Source: CAMAVH01 sp964628235 (GTDB taxonomy: Bacteria > Pseudomonadota > Alphaproteobacteria > SMXQ01). Taken from it: DNA of 64,000 nucleotides. The DNA is taken from positions 1 to 64,000 of the forward strand of contig CAZVLU010000004.1 of the NCBI GenBank assembly GCA_964628235.1, given 5' to 3'. Position 1 is the stretch's first letter, and each line of letters opens with the position of its first letter. Below the pieces are notes generated by a model. The model did no database searches and was not told where the DNA came from. It saw only the letters and a list, made by a program, of their open reading frames with translations. This document shows, piece after piece, positions 1 to 7,206 of this stretch. Both the position numbers and the translations under genes were made by a program.

Positions 1-399
1 GACGATGTGCTCAACGTCTCGGGCCACCGCCTCGGCACCGCCGAGATCGAAAGCGCGCTGGTCGCGCATCCCAGCGTGGCCGAAGCGGCCGTCGTCGGTT
101 TCCCGCACGACATCAAGGGCCAGGGCATCTACGCCTATGTCACGCTCAACGTCGGCGTGGCGGCGGACGACGCGCTGCGCAAAGCTCTCGTCATGTGGGT
201 GCGCAAGGAGATCGGTCCGATCGCGACGCCCGACATGATCCAGTGGGCGCCGGGCCTGCCGAAAACCCGCTCGGGCAAGATCATGCGCCGCATCCTGCGC
301 AAGATCGCCGCCAACGAGTACGACAATCTCGGCGACGTCTCGACGCTGGCCGATCCTTCCGTGGTCAAAGACCTGATCGCCAACCGAGCGCCCGATTAG
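1..399 (+). CDS. acs: Acetyl-CoA synthetase, C-terminal 132 residues (truncated by window start)
   Basis: The reading frame is open from base 1, so only the C-terminal domain of the enzyme is present. It begins with DDVLNVSGHRLGT, the hinge and core motif of acetyl-CoA synthetases, and contains LPKTRSGKIMRR. In this family the lysine of SGK (residue 93 of the fragment) is the adenylation-step lysine that is switched off by acetylation. The enzyme activates acetate with ATP and CoA in the cytoplasm. The fragment ends ANRAPD. A propionyl-CoA synthetase would share these motifs, but the strong match to the Acs tail makes acetate the likelier substrate. The rest of the gene lies upstream of the window. 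Confidence 0.93.
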   Translation, partial: DDVLNVSGHRLGTAEIESALVAHPSVAEAAVVGFPHDIKGQGIYAYVTLNVGVAADDALRKALVMWVRKEIGPIATPDMIQWAPGLPKTRSGKIMRRILRKIAANEYDNLGDVSTLADPSVVKDLIANRAPD

Positions 400-471
400 C
401 GCCTGGACGGCGCACGGATCGGGCGGCTACAGTCGCGCCGCCTTCGGACCAACAGATAAAAGCCCCGCCTC

Positions 472-741
472 ATGTCGCCCGAGCTTCTCATCATCCTGAT
501 GTCGACCTTCCTGCCCGCCGGCGCGGTCGGCATGGTGCTTTATAAAGGCGGCAAGACGCTCGGCTATGCCATCTTCGGCGCATTGGTGACTTATGCCATC
601 TCGCTCGGCTTGCTCTTGATACTGTTCAAGCTGTGGTCGCTGTGGCCCAATATGCCGTTCCAGGCATTCGTGTTGATCATGCCGCTCGCCGTCGCCGGCT
701 TCTTCGTCTGGCAGCTGAAAGATCGCGGCCCTCACCGCTAA
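472..741 (+). CDS. Small multi-span membrane protein, unknown function
   Basis: This 89-residue protein consists almost entirely of three hydrophobic stretches (about residues 4-22, 28-52 and 63-82) and ends with a short basic tail, DRGPHR. I recognise no family. It starts 72 bases after acs and runs the same way, so it may be read from the acs transcript. A polar-basic segment YKGGK lies between the first two spans. Its intact start and lack of low-complexity sequence support a real inner-membrane protein; the function is open. Confidence 0.6.
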   Translation: MSPELLIILMSTFLPAGAVGMVLYKGGKTLGYAIFGALVTYAISLGLLLILFKLWSLWPNMPFQAFVLIMPLAVAGFFVWQLKDRGPHR

Positions 742-924
742 CGCCTCGCGCGGCATACGGCTTTGACGGAACGCCCTGTCTATTCCGCTCATCCTGCTTT
801 TGCGCCTGCCCAAGATCGTTTGAGCCTGGCGGAACGCTCCGTTCCGCCGGAACGGCGGGCAAAGCCTCGCGTTTATAAAGAACGCAGGGCAGCCGCTTTG
901 CGCCAACGAATTCAGGAGAGCGAC

Positions 925-1098
925 ATGACTGAAGAGAAGAAGCAGAATCAGCAAAATCAGCAGGATCAAAAGCCGCAGCAGCAGGATCAGCAGAACCAGA
1001 AGAACCAGCAGCCCGGCCAGCAGAAAGACCAGGCCAATCGCCAGCAGGATCAGCAGGCCAACCAGAGCCGTCAGCCGGGCCAGCCTGACAAGCACTAG
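925..1098 (+). CDS. Glutamine-rich low-complexity protein, 57 residues
   Basis: The ATG at 925 is preceded by AGGAG at 914-918, which decides this start over an in-frame upstream GTG/ATG region lacking a binding site. The protein has 24 glutamines in 57 residues, with Asn, Asp, Lys and Pro making up most of the rest, and not one strongly hydrophobic side chain after the initiator Met. It is expected to be disordered and cytoplasmic. A strong intrinsic terminator follows at 1183. No family recognised; small Q/N-rich stress-induced proteins occur in Hyphomicrobiales, but I do not claim homology. Confidence 0.65.
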   Translation: MTEEKKQNQQNQQDQKPQQQDQQNQKNQQPGQQKDQANRQQDQQANQSRQPGQPDKH

Positions 1099-1182
1099 TC
1101 GCGGTTTGCGGTAAGGGGCGGCGGCAGCCTGAAGGAGTCGAGCTGTCAATCGCCCCGACGCATAAACGTCCGTTTGCTCCTT

Positions 1183-1209
1183 AAACCGTCAACATTGTTG
1201 GCGGTTTTT
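1183..1209 (+). terminator. Intrinsic terminator after the Gln-rich gene
   Basis: AAACCGTCAAC pairs with GTTGGCGGTTT (one G-T pair) around a 3-base loop and is followed directly by a T run, a textbook intrinsic terminator for transcription from the left. Confidence 0.85.
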
Positions 1210-1286
1210 CTTTGGACCCGTCAATGGGTCGCCGTTCGATTGAGTTAGATCAAGGCGAGCGCCGACAAGAGGTTTAGTTTGATCCC

Positions 1287-1604
1287 ATGAAACAGCCGTA
1301 CCTGCCCTACCTGGGCTCGATCTTTTTCGCCCTTGTCGCCGCTGCCGACGCGCCGCCATCGGCGGCGCAGACAGCGGAAGTCCAAGCGCCGAGTCTCGAG
1401 GCCGGAGCGGCCGCCTATCAGGCCCGCTGCGTTCGGTGCCATCAACAGATCGGCCGCTTGCAAAGTTATATGGCCCGCCGCCCAGACGATGCCGCCCGCC
1501 GCAGCGATCTCGACGCATTTTTAACGCGTCATCATGGCAGCAATGCCGCTGAGCGGCAGGCGATCATCGGCTGGCTGCTCAGCCAGCAAAAGCCGGGGTC
1601 TTAG
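1287..1604 (+). CDS. Small exported c-type cytochrome-like protein
   Basis: The 105-residue product starts with a signal peptide (hydrophobic 8-21, probable cut near AAQ at 26-28). It has one haem-c attachment motif, CVRCH, at residues 48-52. It is shorter than a classical cytochrome c (about 80 residues mature). The distal ligand is not obvious: Met62 and the His82-His83 pair are the candidates. It probably acts in the periplasm as an electron carrier or haem sensor. It stands alone on the plus strand and converges with the ferric-reductase-like gene downstream, which is also a redox protein; a functional link is only inferred. Confidence 0.75.
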   Translation: MKQPYLPYLGSIFFALVAAADAPPSAAQTAEVQAPSLEAGAAAYQARCVRCHQQIGRLQSYMARRPDDAARRSDLDAFLTRHHGSNAAERQAIIGWLLSQQKPGS

Positions 1605-1616
1605 CCAACGGCGCGC

Positions 1617-1700
1617 TTAGCGCAGCGCAAAGAGCAGGATTTCCAGCGCGAAAAAGATGCCGAGGCCCCAGATGAGCCGTTTTACGCCGATCTGTCCCAT
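1617..1700 (-). CDS. Possible 27-residue membrane peptide coupled to the ferric reductase gene
   Basis: Seven bases after the stop of the ferric-reductase-like gene (same strand) an ATG opens a 27-codon frame. It begins MGQIGVKRL and then has a single hydrophobic segment of about 17 residues ending LLFALR. The close spacing would allow translational coupling, and the peptide looks like a one-span membrane subunit. There is no other support; chance is possible. Confidence 0.35.
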   Translation of the reverse strand: MGQIGVKRLIWGLGIFFALEILLFALR

Positions 1701-1707
1701 TGCCGGC

Positions 1708-3147
1708 TCACTCGTAACGCAAGGTTTCATCGAGAATGCGCGCGTTCGGCACGCCGCGCGCCGTCAAGGCGCGCACTGCCGCCTCGCGCACCGCGCGCGG
1801 GCCGCAGACGAAATAGAGCCAGCGTTCGGGATTCGGCCAATCGGCCCAACCGGCGATGGTCGCCTCGTCGAGCCAGCCGACGCCGCCCTGCCAATCGATT
1901 GGCGGCTCTTGCAACATATGTCGCACGCGAAAATCGCGCGCCGCCGCCCAACTCTTCATCTCGTCGATAAAGACCATCTGGCTAACGCGGCGATTGCCGG
2001 TCAGGAGCCGTAGCGGTCGCGTCTCGCCGCGCGCATCGGCGTCGCGCAGCAGGCTGAGGATCGGAGCGATGCCGACGCCGCCGGCGATAAAAGCGATGCC
2101 GGCCACTTTGTCGGCGCCGCCCGCGGCCGCTTCGCCTTCGCGCAAAGTGAAATTACCGAACGGTCCGTCGATATAAGCCCGCGTATGGGGCGGCAGGCTG
2201 CCGACCACCTTGGTGAAATCGCCCGCTTCCTTGATGAGAAACTTCAGCTTGCTGCCGTCAGCCGGCGCGGAAGCGATGGAGAACGGGTGATCGGCCATCA
2301 CGAAGGGCGAAGCGCCGAGCGTGACATAGGCGAACTGTCCGGCCTCATAGACGAGCGGCGCCGTCACGCGGGGCTTGGCGCCGGCGGCGAAAATGCCGAT
2401 CGGCTTCAGCCTTGCCGGCCAGACCGTGACGCTCCACAGCTTGTCGCCGACCCGTGTGATGTTCGAGATATAGAACGGCTGTTGGCCCAATTGCCACGGC
2501 CGCACGAGGTAAAGATAGACGAGCGTGCCGAGCGCTAGAACGCCCAGCACGATCCATAATTGGGCCAGCATCAGGTCGCCGCTGTAGCTGCCGAGCGTGA
2601 TGGCGTGATGCAGCCCGGCGCAGATGATCGCGGCGGCGCCGAGGCCATGGGTGATGCGCCAAGCCTCATAGCGAATCGGCAGCCAATCGCGCAGCAGCGC
2701 CATGGCCATGATGACGACGAGCAATGCCCAGGCCGTGAGGCCGCTGGTGAAAGCGGGGTTCGCCAGCATTCCGGCGAGCGTTTCGCCGGCGGCGGTAAGA
2801 CCGTCCTGTTGAAAACTTTGCAGGACGTAGAGGAATGGGTGGACGAGCAGAGCCACAGTGATGACGCGCGCGGCGAGTTGATGGAACAGCATCAAGCGCT
2901 CGACGCCGAAGCGGCCCGCCACCCAGCGGATGCGACCGGAAATCACGAACTGCGCGCAGAGCAGCGCGAAGGCGACCATCGCAAGCCCGTTGGACAGCGC
3001 GCGCCAAAAGCCGCCGATCGGCGCCGCGTCGCCCCAAGCCAGGAGTAGCGGCATGGAGCCGACCGCCACATAGAGCGCGATGAGAAAGAGGGCAGGAAAA
3101 CCGCGCGGCGGCGGCAAGGCTGTCGGCTTCGGCGGAACAGAGTTCAT
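1708..3147 (-). CDS. Ferric reductase-like membrane flavohaem oxidoreductase
   Basis: The 479-residue protein has an N-terminal block of about six membrane spans with several histidines (FHQ, HPF, HGL, LHH) that match the haem ligands of ferric reductase/NOX-type transmembrane domains. A cytoplasmic FAD domain follows, carrying HPFSIAS, the flavin-binding signature of the family. Then comes a nucleotide-binding domain with GGVGIAP and a C-terminal CGP. It is predicted to move electrons from NAD(P)H across the inner membrane to an acceptor such as iron(III). I use the ATG at 3147; an in-frame extension to 3201 would run into the upstream gene. It lies 20 bases downstream of the SdhAF4 gene on the same strand. 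Confidence 0.85.
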   Translation of the reverse strand: MNSVPPKPTALPPPRGFPALFLIALYVAVGSMPLLLAWGDAAPIGGFWRALSNGLAMVAFALLCAQFVISGRIRWVAGRFGVERLMLFHQLAARVITVALLVHPFLYVLQSFQQDGLTAAGETLAGMLANPAFTSGLTAWALLVVIMAMALLRDWLPIRYEAWRITHGLGAAAIICAGLHHAITLGSYSGDLMLAQLWIVLGVLALGTLVYLYLVRPWQLGQQPFYISNITRVGDKLWSVTVWPARLKPIGIFAAGAKPRVTAPLVYEAGQFAYVTLGASPFVMADHPFSIASAPADGSKLKFLIKEAGDFTKVVGSLPPHTRAYIDGPFGNFTLREGEAAAGGADKVAGIAFIAGGVGIAPILSLLRDADARGETRPLRLLTGNRRVSQMVFIDEMKSWAAARDFRVRHMLQEPPIDWQGGVGWLDEATIAGWADWPNPERWLYFVCGPRAVREAAVRALTARGVPNARILDETLRYE

Positions 3148-3167
3148 CTCTCTACAAATCCCGCCGT

Positions 3168-3401
3168 TTAAAAATCGACGCAGCGGCCGTTTTTTTCCCA
3201 ATCGCCATAGCGTGTCGGCTCAGGCCCCTTCGGACCGCCGATCTCCGGCTTACGCGAAACCGCCGCCGGTTGCGGCTTTACAGGCTGAGACGGCGCCGCC
3301 TGAGATGCCGGCCCATTGGTTTGCGCGCCGGCTTGCGGGCTCCGCGACGGCGTCAGCGGCGCCGGCTTCACGGAAGCTTGATCTTTCTCGGACTCGCTCA
3401 T
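3168..3401 (-). CDS. DUF1674 protein, succinate dehydrogenase assembly factor 4 family
   Basis: The 77-residue protein has a long disordered Pro/Ala/Ser-rich N-terminus and ends in the family signature: GPEPTRYGDWE followed by NGRCVDF. Mitochondrial SdhAF4 binds free flavinylated SdhA and delivers it to SdhB; alphaproteobacterial members are thought to do the same. GAGGTG lies just upstream of the ATG at 3401. The gene leads a two- or three-gene minus-strand unit with the ferric-reductase-like gene, and its promoter must lie in the 200-base divergent gap shared with htpX. Confidence 0.88.
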   Translation of the reverse strand: MSESEKDQASVKPAPLTPSRSPQAGAQTNGPASQAAPSQPVKPQPAAVSRKPEIGGPKGPEPTRYGDWEKNGRCVDF

Positions 3402-3602
3402 GGATGCACCTCGCGCAACGCCGAAAGGGGAGACTTGAAGCGGACGGCGCGCACTCTATGTAATTCTTTAACCGCGCGCCATGCCGGACATGCCGGAAAC
3501 GCCCCTGAATACGGCGACAATAGGGCACCGACAAGCAACGCGCCACCCGCTAGACTGTTGATGCCCGACTTGGTTTCCCATAGCCCTGAACCCCAAAGGA
3601 CC

Positions 3603-4493
3603 ATGAGCACCACCCGCACGTTTCTCCTGATCGCCGGCCTCACCGCCTTCTTCATGGCGATCGGCTATCTCGTCGGCGGCCCGACCGGCATGGTCATCGC
3701 GCTCGCCATCGCCGGCGCGATGAACCTGTTCGCCTATTGGAACTCCGACAAGATGGTCTTGTCGATGTATGGCGCCAAGCAAGTTGACCGCGCCAGCGCG
3801 CCGGCGCTCTACGGCATCGTCGAGCAGTTGGCCGAGCGCGCCCAGTTGCCGATGCCCAAGGTCTACATCATCGAGAACGATCAGCCGAACGCCTTCGCCA
3901 CCGGGCGCAACCCGGAGAACGCGGCGGTCGCCGCCACCACCGGCCTGCTGCGCAACCTCAGCCATGAGGAAGTCGCCGGCGTGATGGCGCACGAGCTGGC
4001 CCATGTGAAGAATCGCGACACGCTGATCCAGACGATCACCGCCACCATCGCAGGCGCCATCGGCATGCTCGCCAACTTTGCCTTCTTCTTCGGCGGCAAC
4101 CGCGACAGCAACGGGAACGGCGGCGGCAATATGATCGTCGGTTTGCTGGTGATGATCCTCGCGCCGATGGCGGCGATGATGGTGCAGTTCGCCATCTCGC
4201 GCACCCGCGAGTACGAAGCCGACCGCGTCGGCGCCGAGATTTCCGGCCGGCCGCTTTGGCTCGCCTCGGCGCTGGAGAACCTGCACAACAGCGCCAGGGT
4301 GATCGACAACCCGGAGGCCGAGCGCAACCCCGCGACCGCGCATATGTTCATCATCAATCCGCTGCACGCCCATGCGGTCGATGGCCTGTTTTCCACCCAC
4401 CCCTCGACAGAAAACCGCGTGCGCAAATTGCGCGAGCTGGCCGGCGTTTCCAGCCCGGCCGCGCGCCCGCGCTTCTGGGGCCGCTCGGCTTAA
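3603..4493 (+). CDS. htpX: Membrane zinc metalloprotease HtpX
   Basis: The 296-residue protein has two N-terminal membrane spans (about 7-25 and 30-46), the zinc motif HELAH at 130-134, two further hydrophobic segments (about 145-165 and 177-198) and EYEAD at 203-207, which supplies the third zinc ligand. HtpX is the M48 protease that cleaves misfolded inner-membrane proteins and works beside FtsH. The length is typical. The ATG at 3603 matches the usual short cytoplasmic start; the frame is open further upstream, but that stretch lacks family sequence. The C-terminus NRVRKLRELA is also characteristic. Confidence 0.95.
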   Translation: MSTTRTFLLIAGLTAFFMAIGYLVGGPTGMVIALAIAGAMNLFAYWNSDKMVLSMYGAKQVDRASAPALYGIVEQLAERAQLPMPKVYIIENDQPNAFATGRNPENAAVAATTGLLRNLSHEEVAGVMAHELAHVKNRDTLIQTITATIAGAIGMLANFAFFFGGNRDSNGNGGGNMIVGLLVMILAPMAAMMVQFAISRTREYEADRVGAEISGRPLWLASALENLHNSARVIDNPEAERNPATAHMFIINPLHAHAVDGLFSTHPSTENRVRKLRELAGVSSPAARPRFWGRSA

Positions 4494-4556
4494 TCGCGGC
4501 CTTGCGACTTCGGCGTTGCGGCGCAACAATCGCCGCGTCCAACGCCGGAGATTGCC

Positions 4557-5033
4557 ATGCCTGAAAAGCTTGTCGCCATTCGCGCCAGCGATGCCGCGCC
4601 GCGCAGCAAACCGTCGAACTACCCAGAACCATTCTTTTCGCGCATGGGCCGGCGCGTCAAACATCCGCTCGGCGATCTATTCGGCTTGACGAACTTCGGC
4701 GTCAATCTCACGCGCATCTTGCCCGGCGGCGAATCGGCGCTGCGCCATGCCCATACGAAACAGGACGAATTCATCTATATCGTCGAAGGCGCGCCGCTGC
4801 TGATCACCGACGCCGGCGAGACGCAACTTGCACCCGGCATGTGCGCCGGCTTCAAGGCTGGCACGGGCGACGCCCATCATCTCGTCAACCGCACCGACCA
4901 GGATGTCGTCTATCTCGAAGTTGGCGACCGCAGCGCTGGCGACGCCGGCAGCTACCCGGACGACGATCTCGTCGCCGAGTTTAAAGGCCCCGGCCAATGG
5001 GCCTTTTTGCACAAAGACGGCAGGTCCTATTAG
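4557..5033 (+). CDS. Cupin-domain protein
   Basis: The 158-residue protein is a single cupin barrel. Motif 1 is G-x5-HAH-x4-E (His64, His66, Glu71) and the second metal histidine is in DAHHLVN (His107/108), so the metal site appears complete. Bacterial cupins of this form (GxxxxLRHAHxxQDEF) usually follow no fixed pathway and are annotated as sugar-binding or oxalate-decarboxylase-like; I do not assign a substrate. It sits between htpX and rsmB, all on the plus strand, 41 bases before rsmB. Confidence 0.85.
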   Translation: MPEKLVAIRASDAAPRSKPSNYPEPFFSRMGRRVKHPLGDLFGLTNFGVNLTRILPGGESALRHAHTKQDEFIYIVEGAPLLITDAGETQLAPGMCAGFKAGTGDAHHLVNRTDQDVVYLEVGDRSAGDAGSYPDDDLVAEFKGPGQWAFLHKDGRSY

Positions 5034-5074
5034 GGGTTCGTGACTCCGGGCGTATGGTCCTGTAAACCGGCGCC

Positions 5075-6478
5075 ATGAGCGACACCGCCCCCGCCAAAAA
5101 GCCTGCCCGCATAAAGCCAAAATCGGTAAAATTGCCGCCCGGCATCGCCGCGCGCGCCGCCGCGACCGATGCGCTCGCCGCCGTGCTGGAGCACCGCCGG
5201 CCGCTTGAGGAAGCGCTCGCCGCGGTACTGGGCTACGGCGCGCTCGAATCGCGCGACCGCGCCTTCGCCCGCCTGCTCGTCGCCAGCACGGTGCGCCGGC
5301 TCGGCCAGATCGACGCCATGATCAAGCAATGCCTGGAACGGCCGATCCCGCGCGCCGGGCGCATGGCGCAACACATCCTGCGCATCGGCACGGCACAACT
5401 CATGTTCCTCGGCACCCCCGCCCATGCCGCCGTCAGCGCCGCCGTCGATCATGCCGAATTCGCCAAGCTCACGGCGCATAAGAAACTCATCAATGCCGTG
5501 CTGCGGCGTCTCTCGCGCGAAGGCGAAGCGATGCGCGACGCGCAGGACGCCGCAAAGCTCAACACGCCCGACTGGCTGTGGCGCTCCTGGGTCGGGGCTT
5601 ATGGCGAGGAGACCACGCGCGCTATCGCCACCGCCCATCTGTCCGAGCCGCCGCTCGATATCACCTTGATGCCCGGCGAACATGCCGGCCAATGGGCCGA
5701 GCGGCTCAGCGCCACGCTGCTGCCGACAGGGGCGTTGCGCCGCGCCGCCGATCTCAGCGGCGCCATTGCCGATCTGCCGGGTTACGACGATGGCCGCTGG
5801 TGGGTCCAGGACGCCGCCGCCGCCCTGCCCGCCAAATTGCTGCTGAACGCGCTGGCCAAAACCAAAGCGGCGCAGGTCGCCGATCTCTGCGCGGCACCCG
5901 GCGGCAAGACCGCCCAACTGGCCGCCGCGCTCAATAAAATCGCCGACACGCGGGTCGTCGCCCTCGATATCAACGGCACCCGCCTCGACCGGCTGCGCCA
6001 AAACCTGGCGCGGCTGCGTCTGACCGCCGAAACGCTGCAAGCCGACGCCAGCGAGTGGCGACCTGCGCAAGGATTGGACGGCGTGCTGCTCGATGCGCCC
6101 TGCAGCGCCACCGGCACCATCCGCCGCCACCCCGACATCGCGCGCAGCAAGCGCGCCGACGACATCGTCAAGCTCGGCCCGGTGCAGGACCGCCTGCTCG
6201 CCAATGCCGTCGCCATGCTCAAACCCGGCGGCGTGCTGGTTTATGCCGTCTGCTCGCTCGAAGCCGACGAAGGCCCGCGCCGCATCGGCACCCTGCTGAC
6301 CGCCATGCCGGCCCTGGAACGGCTGCCGATCAAGCCGGCCGAGGTCGGCGGTCTTGAGGCCCTGATCACCCAACGAGGCGATCTGCGCAGCCTGCCGAGC
6401 CAGTCGGCCATTCCAAGCAATCCGGCCCTCGGCGGCTTCGACGGCTTCTACGCCGCCCGCCTGCGCAAGACGAGATAA
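5075..6478 (+). CDS. rsmB: 16S rRNA (cytosine-5) methyltransferase, RsmB/Sun family
   Basis: The 467-residue protein has an N-terminal NusB-like helical RNA-binding domain (about 25-155) and a C-terminal Rossmann methyltransferase. The SAM motif APGGKT is near residue 272. Both cysteines of the m5C mechanism are present: Cys343 in DAPCSATG and Cys393 in AVCSLEADEG. In E. coli RsmB methylates C967 of 16S rRNA; the exact target here is inferred from the family. The N-terminal 20 residues are Lys/Pro/Ala-rich. It starts a long co-oriented run of genes that continues to purH, with rpe only 48 bases downstream. Confidence 0.93.
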   Translation: MSDTAPAKKPARIKPKSVKLPPGIAARAAATDALAAVLEHRRPLEEALAAVLGYGALESRDRAFARLLVASTVRRLGQIDAMIKQCLERPIPRAGRMAQHILRIGTAQLMFLGTPAHAAVSAAVDHAEFAKLTAHKKLINAVLRRLSREGEAMRDAQDAAKLNTPDWLWRSWVGAYGEETTRAIATAHLSEPPLDITLMPGEHAGQWAERLSATLLPTGALRRAADLSGAIADLPGYDDGRWWVQDAAAALPAKLLLNALAKTKAAQVADLCAAPGGKTAQLAAALNKIADTRVVALDINGTRLDRLRQNLARLRLTAETLQADASEWRPAQGLDGVLLDAPCSATGTIRRHPDIARSKRADDIVKLGPVQDRLLANAVAMLKPGGVLVYAVCSLEADEGPRRIGTLLTAMPALERLPIKPAEVGGLEALITQRGDLRSLPSQSAIPSNPALGGFDGFYAARLRKTR

Positions 6479-6526
6479 AGCCCGGCTTCCCTTGCGATTC
6501 AGGGCGTTAGCTGATACCTAACAGGC

Positions 6527-7192
6527 GTGCAGCAGCCGACGAAAATCGCGCCGTCCATCCTGTCCGCCGACTTCGCCAAATTGGGCGAAGAAGTCAGAGC
6601 GGTCGATGTCGCAGGCGCCGACTACATCCACGTCGACGTGATGGATGGGCATTTCGTGCCCAACCTCACCATCGGCCCGGCGGTTGTCAAAGCGCTACGC
6701 GCCCACAGCGCCAAACCCTTCGACGTCCATTTGATGATTTCGCCGATCGATGTCTTCGTGCCGCAATTCGCCGAGGCAGGCGCCGACATCATCACCGTCC
6801 ATCCGGAAGCCGGCGCGCATCTGCACCGCACGATCCAGCTCATCAAGTCGCTCGGCAAGAAGGCTGGCGTGGCGCTCAATCCGGCGACGCCGCTCGAAGC
6901 GATCGACTATGTGCTGCCCGATCTCGATCTCGTGCTGGTGATGAGCGTGAACCCCGGCTTCGGCGGACAATCCTTCATCGCGCCGCAGCTCGACAAGATT
7001 CGCAAGCTGCGCCAGCGCATCGACGCGCTCGGCAAGAAGATCGATCTCGAAGTCGATGGCGGCATCAACGCCGATAACGCCGCCGAAGTCGTGCGCGCCG
7101 GCGCTGACGTCCTGGTTGCCGGCACCGCCACCTTCCAAGGCGGCCCGAACGCTTACGCCGACAATATCCGCCGCGTTCGCGGCGGACGCTGA
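6527..7192 (+). CDS. rpe: Ribulose-phosphate 3-epimerase
   Basis: The 221-residue TIM barrel starts with GTG. It has all the expected motifs: APSILSADF, HVDVMDGHFVPN, DVHLM, MSVNPGFGGQ and EVDGGI, the last holding the second catalytic aspartate. It interconverts ribulose 5-phosphate and xylulose 5-phosphate in the pentose phosphate and Calvin pathways. It lies between rsmB and the heparinase-like gene with short gaps, so co-transcription is likely. No Calvin-cycle genes are nearby, which argues for a pentose-phosphate housekeeping role. Confidence 0.96.
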   Translation: MQQPTKIAPSILSADFAKLGEEVRAVDVAGADYIHVDVMDGHFVPNLTIGPAVVKALRAHSAKPFDVHLMISPIDVFVPQFAEAGADIITVHPEAGAHLHRTIQLIKSLGKKAGVALNPATPLEAIDYVLPDLDLVLVMSVNPGFGGQSFIAPQLDKIRKLRQRIDALGKKIDLEVDGGINADNAAEVVRAGADVLVAGTATFQGGPNAYADNIRRVRGGR

Positions 7193-7206
7193 TCGGCGGC
7201 GCCGAC

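Noticed and set aside
5030..6373. 447-codon minus-strand frame opposite rsmB
   Set aside because: Shadow frame of rsmB with Gly/Arg-rich low complexity and no motif.
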